A stretch of 64,000 nt of DNA from an uncultured Rothia sp. (lineage in GTDB: Bacteria; Actinomycetota; Actinomycetes; Actinomycetales; Micrococcaceae): positions 62,001-126,000 of the forward strand of contig NZ_CAKAPD010000001.1 in NCBI RefSeq assembly GCF_916715725.1, written 5' to 3'. How positions within the stretch are numbered: the first letter of the stretch is position 1; the number at the start of each line of letters is the position of its first letter. Positions 16,637 to 23,968 of this stretch are shown piece after piece. The translations under genes were made by a program, and so were the position numbers. The notes beneath the pieces were generated by a model. That model searched no databases. It saw only the letters and a program-made list of their open reading frames with translations, and had not been told where the DNA came from.

Positions 16637-17353
16637 ATGAGCGAGAACACTCCCAAGACCGTGCTGGTCACCGGCGGCAACCGAGGCATCGGCTACGAAA
16701 TTGCCAAGGAATTCCAGGCAGCAGGCCACAATGTCTGCATCACCTACCGTAGCGGTGAAGCCCCCGAAGAATTTTTCGCCGTCAAGGCAGATGTACGCGA
16801 TGCCGACAGCATTAACGAAGCTTTCAAGGAAATTGAAGCAGAATTCGGCCCCGTGGAGGTGCTGGTCGCCAACGCAGGTATCACCCGCGACATGCTGCTG
16901 ATGCGCATGAAGGAATCCGACTTCACCGACGTGGTCGACACCAACCTCACCGGTTCTTTCCGCGTGGTTCAGCGCGCCATCAAGGGCATGCTGAAGCTCA
17001 AGCGCGGCCGCATCATTCTGGTTTCCTCCGTGGTGGGTCTGTATGGTTCTCCCGGCCAGGTCAACTACTCCGCGTCCAAGGCCGCACTGGTCGGTATGGC
17101 ACGCTCCATCACCCGTGAGCTGGGCGGCCGTAACATCACCGCTAACGTGGTGGCACCGGGCTTCATTAACACCGCAATGACCGAGGTTCTGCCCGAAGAG
17201 ACCAAGAAGAACTACCTGGCGTCCATCCCGGCTGGTCGTTTCGCGGAGGCGGAAGAGGTCGCTCGCGTGATTCGCTGGCTCGCATCCGATGAGGCTAGCT
17301 ACATTTCTGGTGCTGTCATCCCCGTTGATGGCGGCCTGGGCATGGGCCACTAA
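16637..17353 (+). CDS. fabG: 3-oxoacyl-[ACP] reductase FabG
   Basis: This 238-residue short-chain dehydrogenase reduces 3-oxoacyl-ACP with NADPH in fatty acid synthesis. It has the glycine motif TGGNRGIG (12-19), NAG (79-81), and an intact catalytic set Ser131, Tyr144 and Lys148 (YSASK). The end motif GAVIPVDGGLGMGH is typical of actinobacterial FabG. ATG at 16637 was chosen over an upstream start because AAGGAAG precedes it. A second SDR gene follows after 73 bases, probably in the same transcript. Confidence 0.92.
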   Translation: MSENTPKTVLVTGGNRGIGYEIAKEFQAAGHNVCITYRSGEAPEEFFAVKADVRDADSINEAFKEIEAEFGPVEVLVANAGITRDMLLMRMKESDFTDVVDTNLTGSFRVVQRAIKGMLKLKRGRIILVSSVVGLYGSPGQVNYSASKAALVGMARSITRELGGRNITANVVAPGFINTAMTEVLPEETKKNYLASIPAGRFAEAEEVARVIRWLASDEASYISGAVIPVDGGLGMGH

Positions 17354-17426
17354 CCCCACCCCGTACGGACTGCACGAAGCGCCTGAACGTGGGCGCACCC
17401 CTTTCTAAACCTAAGGACATAAAACT

Positions 17427-18170
17427 ATGGCACAGCTGACCGGCAAGACCATCATCATTACCGGCTCCTCCCGCGGCGTTGGCGCAGATACCGCACAGAT
17501 TCTCGCCGCTGAGGGCGCGAACATTGTGGTGAACTACCGCTCCAAGGCACCGCGCGCGAACAAGATCGTCAAGGCTATTGAAGAGGCTGGCGGCAAGGCA
17601 ATCGCAGTGCAGGCTGACGTGACCAACAGCGAGGACCTGCAGAACCTCGTCAACACCGCCGTGGAGACCTTCGGTTCCCTGGACTACCTGATCCTGAACG
17701 CTTCGGGCGGTATGGAAACCGGCATGGGCGAAGACTACGCAATGCGCCTGAACCGTGACGCACAGCTGAACCTGGCACGCCTGGCTGCAGAGAAAATGCC
17801 CGAAGGCGCACGCATCGTGTTCGTGACCAGCCACCAGGCGCACTTCATCCGCGAGGTTGAGACCATGGACGAGTACAAGCCCGTCGCAGAGTCCAAGCGC
17901 GCAGGCGAAGACGCACTGATCGCCGAGATCCCCGCACTTTCCGAGAAGGGTATCTCCCTGGTCGTCGTGTCCGCTGACATGATTGAAGGCACCGTCACCG
18001 CAACCCTGCTGAACCGCCTGCACCCCGGCGCTATTGAGCAGCGCCGCGAGACCGCTGGCAAGCTCTACACCGTCAACGAGTTCGCGCAGGAAATCGCGAA
18101 GATGGTCACCGCAGACGTTGAGACCGGCCACGTTGAGCTGGTCGGCGGCGCACGCGGCTTCATCGACTAA
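17427..18170 (+). CDS. SDR-family oxidoreductase with non-canonical active site
   Basis: This 247-residue protein has the Rossmann start ITGSSRGVGA and a normal SDR length. The expected YxxxK motif is altered: Tyr150 is followed by lysines at 151 and 157 rather than 154 (YKPVAESKRAGED), and the NAG motif reads NAS (91-93). Similar proteins accompany fabG in other actinobacteria, so this is probably a conserved subfamily and not decay. The substrate is unknown. A TAAGGACAT stretch acts as the ribosome-binding site. Confidence 0.8.
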   Translation: MAQLTGKTIIITGSSRGVGADTAQILAAEGANIVVNYRSKAPRANKIVKAIEEAGGKAIAVQADVTNSEDLQNLVNTAVETFGSLDYLILNASGGMETGMGEDYAMRLNRDAQLNLARLAAEKMPEGARIVFVTSHQAHFIREVETMDEYKPVAESKRAGEDALIAEIPALSEKGISLVVVSADMIEGTVTATLLNRLHPGAIEQRRETAGKLYTVNEFAQEIAKMVTADVETGHVELVGGARGFID

Positions 18171-18181
18171 TAACTTCAGCT

Positions 18182-18269
18182 GCTATAGGTGCCGTTGCGG
18201 ATGCGCCCGCCCCTCTGACAAGGTACATTTGATGAGGCGCGCCGCCCCTTACGCGGCGGCACCTATAGC
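18182..18269. repeat. Long-range inverted repeat between SDR and ABC genes
   Basis: Perfect 13-base arms (GCTATAGGTGCCG at 18182-18194 and its complement at 18257-18269) enclose about 60 bases that can pair further. A third CTATAGC follows near 18283. It begins 12 bases after the SDR stop and may act as a terminator or mRNA-stabilising stem. There is no T run. Confidence 0.6.
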
Positions 18270-18414
18270 CCCTAAGGCTCCTATAGCTTCTAAGATTTTG
18301 CGCGAGGAACCCAATGTGGGGTGCCGCGCACTATGCGCCAACCACTCCGATAACCCGGTACGGGTTGCGGGGTGGGGGCGCATCCCATCCATCTAACTCA
18401 CTGGAAGAAGAACC

Positions 18415-19203
18415 ATGAGCACCGTACTCAACCTTCAGAATGTCTCCGTGATTCGCGGCGGCCGCCCCATCCTTAACAACGTTTCGTGGACTGTGAACGA
18501 AGGTGAACGCTGGGTCGTTCTGGGCCCCAACGGCGCCGGTAAGTCCACTCTGCTTTCGATTGCGGCAGCCCGCCTGCACCCGACCAGCGGCGAGGTTGAA
18601 ATCCTTGACGAGACCCTCGGCGCTGTTGACGTATTCGACCTGCGCCCGCGCATTGGTCTGTCCTCCGGTGCTTCGGCTACCCAGATTCCCGCCAACGAGA
18701 AGGTTTCCGACGTTGTCGTGACCGCAGCGTACGCTGTGTCCGGCCGCTGGAAGGAAGAATACGACGTCATGGACGACGAGCGTGCCACCGAGCTGCTGGC
18801 TGAGTGGGGTGTCGATACCCTCGCGGACCGCACCTTCGGCTCCCTCTCCGACGGTGAGCGCAAGCGTGCACTGATTGCCCGCGCCCTCATGACCGACCCG
18901 GAGCTGCTGCTGCTGGACGAGCCCGGCGCAGGCATGGACATCTCTGGCCGTGAGGACCTGGTTGAGCGTCTGACCGCACTTGCCGCTGATCCCTACGCAC
19001 CGGCTACCGTGCTCATCACCCACCACCTCGAGGAAATCCCGGCGGGCTTCACCCACGCCCTGCTGATCCGTGACGGCGGCGTGGTCGCTGCCGGCCCGAT
19101 CCTGTCCACCATCACCGAGGCGAACCTCGCCGCAACCTACGACATGGATCTGGCTCTGACCGTCACCTCCGCGGGTCGTTACTCCGCGTTCAAGCGCGCA
19201 TGA
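18415..19203 (+). CDS. Stand-alone ABC transporter ATP-binding protein
   Basis: This 262-residue ATPase has Walker A GPNGAGKST, a variant signature LSDGERKR and Walker B LLLLDEPGAGMD. It has no adjacent permease. ModF/YlmA-like stand-alone cassettes look like this, and such proteins occur beside a SpoU methyltransferase gene in related actinobacteria. The stop overlaps the methyltransferase start by four bases (ATGA), so the two are co-translated. A link to ribosome or RNA biology is possible but is inference from this coupling. Confidence 0.85.
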   Translation: MSTVLNLQNVSVIRGGRPILNNVSWTVNEGERWVVLGPNGAGKSTLLSIAAARLHPTSGEVEILDETLGAVDVFDLRPRIGLSSGASATQIPANEKVSDVVVTAAYAVSGRWKEEYDVMDDERATELLAEWGVDTLADRTFGSLSDGERKRALIARALMTDPELLLLDEPGAGMDISGREDLVERLTALAADPYAPATVLITHHLEEIPAGFTHALLIRDGGVVAAGPILSTITEANLAATYDMDLALTVTSAGRYSAFKRA

Positions 19204-20078
19204 GCCGTGCCCCGAAGCAGCTGAGCGCCGAACAGATTGCTGAGCGTGCCGAGCGTGTCTTCGCCATTGAGTCGGTCACGGCTCTGGCGCAGGCACCCGA
19301 GCAGGCTTTGCGCTACTACACGCAGCTGACCGACGTGAAGCTCCGTAGCGCCATGGAGCCGCAGTGGGGTATTTACATTGCGGAGTCCTCGAAGGTGATT
19401 CGTCGTGCGCTCGCTGCCGGTCATCAGCCCGTTTCTTTCCTGATGAGTGAGAAGTGGGCTGATGATTTGGCGGATGTTCTGCGCGCCCATCCTGACACTC
19501 CCGCGTATGTGGGTAGTGAGGAGCAGCTGGAGCAGGTGACCGGTTTTCATCTGCATCGTGGCGCGTTGGCGGCGATGGCTCGTCCGGAGCCGCAGCCTCT
19601 GGAACGGTTGCTACAGGGTGCCTCTCGCGTGGCAATCCTGGAAGATATTGTGGACCACACGAATGTGGGAGCTATTTTCCGTTCGGCTGCCGCCCTGAAC
19701 GTGGATGCTGTGCTGGTGACTCCGCGGTGCGCTGATCCGCTGTATCGCCGCTCGATTCGCGTGTCGATGGGTACTGTTTTTCAGGTGCCGTGGGCTCGAC
19801 TGGAGTCGTGGCCTGCTGACCTGCAGACTCTGCACGAGCTGGGCTTTAAGAGCGCGGCGTTGGCTTTGGAGGAGGACTCGCTGACCCTGGAGGAGCTGTC
19901 TGCCCGCCGGGATGAGAAGCTGGCTCTGATTCTGGGCACAGAGGGGCACGGTCTGTCGCCCCGTACCCTCGCGGCGTGTGACGATACGGTGATGATTCCG
20001 ATGTCGCACGGCGTGGATTCTTTGAATGTTGCGGCGGCGAGTGCCGTGGCGTTCTGGGAGACCCGCCCGCGTTCATAA
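19200..20078 (+). CDS. SpoU/TrmH-family RNA 2'-O-methyltransferase
   Basis: This 292-residue enzyme has an N-terminal substrate-binding region (about 1-125) and a C-terminal SPOUT knot domain. The three family motifs are present: NVGAIFRSAAAL, LILGTEGHGLS and VMIPMSHGVDSLNVAAASAV. It should transfer methyl from S-adenosylmethionine to a ribose in rRNA or tRNA. The precise target cannot be told. Its start overlaps the upstream ABC ATPase gene. Confidence 0.9.
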   Translation: MSRAPKQLSAEQIAERAERVFAIESVTALAQAPEQALRYYTQLTDVKLRSAMEPQWGIYIAESSKVIRRALAAGHQPVSFLMSEKWADDLADVLRAHPDTPAYVGSEEQLEQVTGFHLHRGALAAMARPEPQPLERLLQGASRVAILEDIVDHTNVGAIFRSAAALNVDAVLVTPRCADPLYRRSIRVSMGTVFQVPWARLESWPADLQTLHELGFKSAALALEEDSLTLEELSARRDEKLALILGTEGHGLSPRTLAACDDTVMIPMSHGVDSLNVAAASAVAFWETRPRS

Positions 20079-20294
20079 CCTGAGTTCCTAGCTTGATTCT
20101 TAACCCCCGTGAGCGCCTTCTTCGGGTGCTCTTGCGGCAGCTAGGTTGGTGCCTGTGAGGGAACGTACTGGGATTTAATCCGTGAAGGTGGTACCCTTAA
20201 TGGGTTGTGCGCGCCCTATGCGTGCACAATGGTGATGCGCTCTGAGATTTTCTCGATAGCTGCACATCGAAAAACCTACTCCATCTATATAAGG

Positions 20295-20316
20295 GCTACT
20301 GGCAAAATCCAGTAGC
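20295..20316 (+). promoter_or_regulatory. Hairpin in the rpmE2 leader (candidate L31 autoregulatory element)
   Basis: A perfect 8-bp stem (GCTACTGG with CCAGTAGC) with loop CAAAAT ends 16 bases before the L31 start codon, just upstream of the ribosome-binding site. Ribosomal protein leaders regulating L31 are known in actinobacteria; whether this hairpin matches their consensus could not be checked. Confidence 0.5.
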
Positions 20317-20331
20317 AGAAGAAGGTAATCA

Positions 20332-20586
20332 ATGAAGGCAGAAATCCACCCGGACTACAACCTGGTTCTGTTCCGCGACCTCGCATCCGGCAAGGTCTTC
20401 CTGACCCGTTCCACCATGACCTCGGACAAGACCGAGAAGTGGGAAGACGGCAACGAGTACCCGATCGTCGAGGTTGAAATCTCGTCCGAGTCGCACCCGT
20501 TCTACACCGGTAAGCAGCGCATCATGGACTCCGCAGGTCGCGTCGAGCGCTTCAACGCACGCTTCGGCAACTTCGGTAAGAAGTAA
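20332..20586 (+). CDS. rpmE2: 50S ribosomal protein L31, type B
   Basis: This 84-residue protein is the long, cysteine-free form of L31 (type B), which does not need zinc. It begins MKAEIHPDYNLVLFRD and contains SSESHPFYTGK and a Gly/Arg/Asn C-terminus. Type B forms are often expressed when zinc is scarce under Zur control; no convincing Zur box was seen here, so it may be constitutive. AGAAGG precedes the ATG. Confidence 0.95.
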   Translation: MKAEIHPDYNLVLFRDLASGKVFLTRSTMTSDKTEKWEDGNEYPIVEVEISSESHPFYTGKQRIMDSAGRVERFNARFGNFGKK

Positions 20587-20619
20587 ATCTTCTTTCCCAG
20601 TTTTGCTTTTTAGCGAAAT

Positions 20620-20661
20620 CAATGCCCCGTTCTCCTTGGTTTTCAGGGAGGCGGGGCATTG
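20620..20661 (+). terminator. Stem-loop after rpmE2
   Basis: A 10-bp stem (CAATGCCCCG at 20620-20629 with 20652-20661), extended inward by CTCC/GGGAG, lies 34 bases after the L31 stop. No T run follows. The rest of the 327-base gap to the LCP gene holds no clear feature. Confidence 0.65.
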
Positions 20662-20913
20662 TGCGTTCTGCGAACCATCGCAGAATAGCTCGCGCGAACG
20701 TGAGGAAAGTTGTAATGTAAAACCTTTCGTTCACTGGTGCGTAGACCCGCTGACGGCGTTACAATGGGAAAGTATTTTGCGAGCTGTGCATTTTCTGTGC
20801 CCTCCAGCACCGCCCCACATCGGCGGGTTATTTTCCGGCTCTCTGCACTCTAGAGACTTCGCTGGATGCGCCGCGCACCTCGCGTATCACCACCTCAAAC
20901 AAAGGACAACTTA

Positions 20914-22101
20914 ATGAGCGACGCTCACTCTGAACCGTCGCAGAAGAAGAAATGGGTCAAGCGTATTCTGCTGATCCTGCTGATTCTTCTGCTGGTTATT
21001 ACCCTCGGTATTGGTTTCTTTATCTGGCGTGCTGGCCACACCTGGGATAGCAAGACCGAGAAGTTCGACTCCATCACTAAGGTGGATGAAGACCTCAGCA
21101 AAATTAAGGAGCAGCTTGGCGAGGCTAAGAAGCTCAACGTGACGGAGCTGAAGGCTCCGACCGTGACTAACTCGGATACTGGCAAGAACGGCACTAACGC
21201 TAACGGCTCCGATGCTGCCGCGGCTCTTGCAGCGAACGCTAGCGAGCACGATAAGGACGGCGACGGTATCCTGGATAACGGCTATAATTACGGCGTTATC
21301 AAGGGCCCCGGCAAGAATATCCTGCTGCTCGGTAGCGATACTCGTACCGGCGCTGATGCAGCTCTGGTGAGCGGTTCCCGTGCAGACACCATTATGCTCA
21401 TGCACATCCCGGCTGACGGCAAGGGCGTGTACATCATCTCGATTATGCGAGATACCTGGGTTGATATTCCCGGATATGGTACGGCTAAGGTGAACGCAGC
21501 ACTGAACTATGGCGGTGTTTCCCTGCAGGTTGCTACCATCGAGAACTTGGTGGGCGTCAAGATCGACCACGTGGCTGAGATTGAGTTTGAAGGCTTCAAG
21601 TCTCTCGTGAACGCTATTGGCGGCGTGGACGTTCAGGTTCCCTTCGCATTCACCAGTAATGTCTGGACTTTTACTCCGGGTCTGATGCACCTCAACGGTA
21701 GTGGCGCTCTGAGCTTTGTTCGTGAACGTTACTCTTTCGCTGATGGCGACTACCAGCGTGTCCGTAACCAGCGTGCGTTCCTGCGCGGTCTGTACAACAC
21801 GATGAAGGCGAAGGGCGCGTTGAGCAACGTGGCATCTTTCCAGTCTTCTATCGAGTCTCTGACTGACTATATGCGCGTGGACCAGGGTCTAAACGCAGCG
21901 CAGATTGCTCAGATTGCGGCTCCGGTGCTGACTAGTGGTGACACCACGATGCGTATGACCACCCTGCCGAACGCGGGTCCGGGCTGGTCTTACGATGGTC
22001 AGTCAATCATTTTTGTAGACCAGGCTGCAAATGCGCAGCTGGCACATGCTCTGCAGAATGACACGATGGATCAGTTCATGGCGACTTACGGTCAGGACTA
22101 A
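20914..22101 (+). CDS. LytR-CpsA-Psr (LCP) family cell-wall glycopolymer ligase
   Basis: This 395-residue enzyme attaches anionic glycopolymers to peptidoglycan outside the membrane. It has a short cytoplasmic N-terminus, a transmembrane helix (about 17-38), and a linker. The LCP domain runs from about 135 to 300 with LLLGSDTR, ADTIMLMHI, SIMRDTWVDIPGYG, KVNAALNYGG, VNAIGGVDV and FVRERYSFADGDYQRVRNQ, including the arginines that bind polyprenyl phosphate. The linker holds DKDGDGILDNG (residues 113-123), which resembles a calcium-binding DxDxDG loop. ATG at 20914 has AAAGGA upstream; the longer frame is rejected. Confidence 0.93.
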   Translation: MSDAHSEPSQKKKWVKRILLILLILLLVITLGIGFFIWRAGHTWDSKTEKFDSITKVDEDLSKIKEQLGEAKKLNVTELKAPTVTNSDTGKNGTNANGSDAAAALAANASEHDKDGDGILDNGYNYGVIKGPGKNILLLGSDTRTGADAALVSGSRADTIMLMHIPADGKGVYIISIMRDTWVDIPGYGTAKVNAALNYGGVSLQVATIENLVGVKIDHVAEIEFEGFKSLVNAIGGVDVQVPFAFTSNVWTFTPGLMHLNGSGALSFVRERYSFADGDYQRVRNQRAFLRGLYNTMKAKGALSNVASFQSSIESLTDYMRVDQGLNAAQIAQIAAPVLTSGDTTMRMTTLPNAGPGWSYDGQSIIFVDQAANAQLAHALQNDTMDQFMATYGQD

Positions 22102-22114
22102 GGTCTGACTCCTT

Positions 22115-22158
22115 GCGGGGGGTGAAAGCTGATGAGGCTTTTACCCCCGCTGGTTTTT
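22115..22158 (+). terminator. Rho-independent terminator of the LCP gene
   Basis: A stem of about 14 bp (22115-22129 with 22137-22150) is followed by TGGTTTTTAA. It starts 13 bases after the stop codon. Confidence 0.88.
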
Positions 22159-22246
22159 AACCGATTCCGGAAAGTCCTGGAACGCGGGCACCCGCAGGGG
22201 CTTTCGTTAGCGTGTAGAGAAACGTTCATGAGAGCTGCTGGGCGCA

Positions 22247-22301
22247 CGAAAGGGGCGGCTACCTCACCGTGATGGTGGGGTAGTCGCCCCTTTCGTATTT
22301 T
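22247..22301. terminator. Second terminator between convergent genes
   Basis: A 22-bp stem with two G-U-type positions (22247-22268 with 22274-22295) is followed by TATTTTTA. It probably stops the minus-strand HIRAN-like gene as well as any read-through. Confidence 0.88.
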
Positions 22302-22322
22302 TACGTCCTGTTGGGAAGGAGT

Positions 22323-23579
22323 TTATGCCTTCGAGTCTGCTTCTTCAGCCTCGTCAGTCTCTTCGTATTCTTCCTCGTACTCGTCGTATTCCTCGTAGTC
22401 GTCGTAGTGGGGCTGGCGACCAAAGTAGAACGCTACAGCCGCGACAGCGCCACCCAGAATCGCGATGAGCATGCCGAGCATCGGGGTCCACAGCATCGAA
22501 ATCAGGCCGGCGACCAGAACTGCGAGGCCTGCACCCTTAACCAGATTCAGAAGACGCTCACGTTCGGAGGGCTCGTAGTATTCCTCTTCCTCAATGCTGT
22601 ACTCGATGGCAGGCTTCTCTGCGGCGGGTTCGCTGCGGGTCGGCTCGGGGGTGGAGGAACCACCGGTCAGGGAGCTCATGAAACCGCGACGCTTCTTCGG
22701 AGCCTGCTGTGCGGAAGACTCCAGGTAGTGGCGTTCACCTTCGGTGGGCACGAATGCCGGGGGCACATCGTAGTCTTCACCAACGGGCAGTAGAGCCGGA
22801 ACGTTGTTGGGCAGAGTCTCGTACCATTCCTGCGGAATATCTGCGGGGCGTGCCGCCTGAACGGTCAGCGACAGCTCAAGGGTGTTACCGCGAATAGTGC
22901 CCCATGCGCTGGTGAGGCGGTCGTTCTCGAACGCGTAGCGAATCACGGGTGCGAGCTGCTCAGACATCTGGGTGCTCAGGCGACCGACGAGCTTGCGGTC
23001 GTGGCGCACCTCCACGCTGTCAACAACGCGGCCGTCGGAGGTCTTCAGCTGGTTCGCTTCCAGGGTCAGAATGACGCGACCCTCACCGCTGGGCGGCAGG
23101 ATGCTGTGCAGGTATTCGGAGTGTTCCTTCTCGTCCAGCACCTTCATAGAGGGGCCCTGGGGCAGCAGGGTCGCGCGGGTCGGTGCGTCGTTGAGGGGGA
23201 AGAGGGACCCGGGTGCGGACAGGGAGAGCACGCCGGTGCTCTTCACGTGCATGCCGCCGCCTTCAGCGCGTACGGCAACAGCGGAGAGCTGCAGGTGCGC
23301 GATGGGTTCGTAGCCGGAGGCGACCACGCGGGTAATGGAATCCCAGTACGCGGCGGAGTCTGCCGCGCTCATGCGGCCCACCTTGAATTCGTCAATGTAG
23401 ACGGCAATGCTATTGGGCTCGTAGGGGTTATCCGGTTCGGGCACGAGACGCGCTTCACCGTACCAGATACGTTCACGGTCGATGTGCAGTTCCTCGAAAA
23501 TTTGGAGGGTTTCTGCTTCGTAGTAATCATCGGTGACAATGTCAACGCTACCGCGGTCACCGAGTGCGTAATCGACCAC
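22323..23579 (-). CDS. HIRAN-like membrane-anchored protein of unknown function
   Basis: This 418-residue protein has a region near residues 40-80 resembling a HIRAN domain (EPDNPYEPNSIAVYIDEFKVGRMS), a fold associated with DNA or damage recognition. A second weaker copy may lie near 195-230 (VEVRHDRKLVGRLS). A Pro/Ser/Glu linker follows, then two hydrophobic helices (about 340-385) and a very acidic Tyr/Glu/Asp tail. The start is GTG at 23579 with AAGGAG upstream. The combination with membrane helices is unusual for HIRAN. No operon partner is present, and the assignment rests on motif resemblance only. Confidence 0.65.
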   Translation of the reverse strand: MVDYALGDRGSVDIVTDDYYEAETLQIFEELHIDRERIWYGEARLVPEPDNPYEPNSIAVYIDEFKVGRMSAADSAAYWDSITRVVASGYEPIAHLQLSAVAVRAEGGGMHVKSTGVLSLSAPGSLFPLNDAPTRATLLPQGPSMKVLDEKEHSEYLHSILPPSGEGRVILTLEANQLKTSDGRVVDSVEVRHDRKLVGRLSTQMSEQLAPVIRYAFENDRLTSAWGTIRGNTLELSLTVQAARPADIPQEWYETLPNNVPALLPVGEDYDVPPAFVPTEGERHYLESSAQQAPKKRRGFMSSLTGGSSTPEPTRSEPAAEKPAIEYSIEEEEYYEPSERERLLNLVKGAGLAVLVAGLISMLWTPMLGMLIAILGGAVAAVAFYFGRQPHYDDYEEYDEYEEEYEETDEAEEADSKA

Positions 23580-23968
23580 TGAAAACTCCTTCTGATATGT
23601 CTAAGCGAGCGGATACCTAGTCTATTCTCTCATGCTTTCAGAGCGGACAGCTCACAAAAAAGGGGTGACATTTATCTGTCTTTTAGCACCGGGTGCATAT
23701 AGTTTTGTGTCCCAGTGAAACTGCCCCGGTAATGAGTGCCCACGTCAGTACGTGAACCACCGCATGAGGGAAATATTTAGACGGCACACCGCCGCTGTGA
23801 ATTCTATAGATGAGTCAGAAAAAGACCACCGCCCGGCACCTCCCGGTGCGTTACCGGGAGCGTGCCGAACGGCAGTCTCTCACAGCGGATTGAGAACCTG
23901 GCGGGGGAGAACGGAACCTAGTCTAGGCACCGGTCCACACCCCGCCTCAGCTACTCAAACCATGCAGC
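23580..23968. other. Intergenic region with a probable pepN terminator
   Basis: This 389-base gap holds one hairpin (23834-23847 with 23853-23867, 14 bp with one bulge). Read on the minus strand it lies about 100 bases beyond the pepN stop and is followed by a T-rich run, so it may end pepN transcription. The remainder should contain the upstream promoter of no plus-strand gene; nothing else was seen. Confidence 0.5.
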
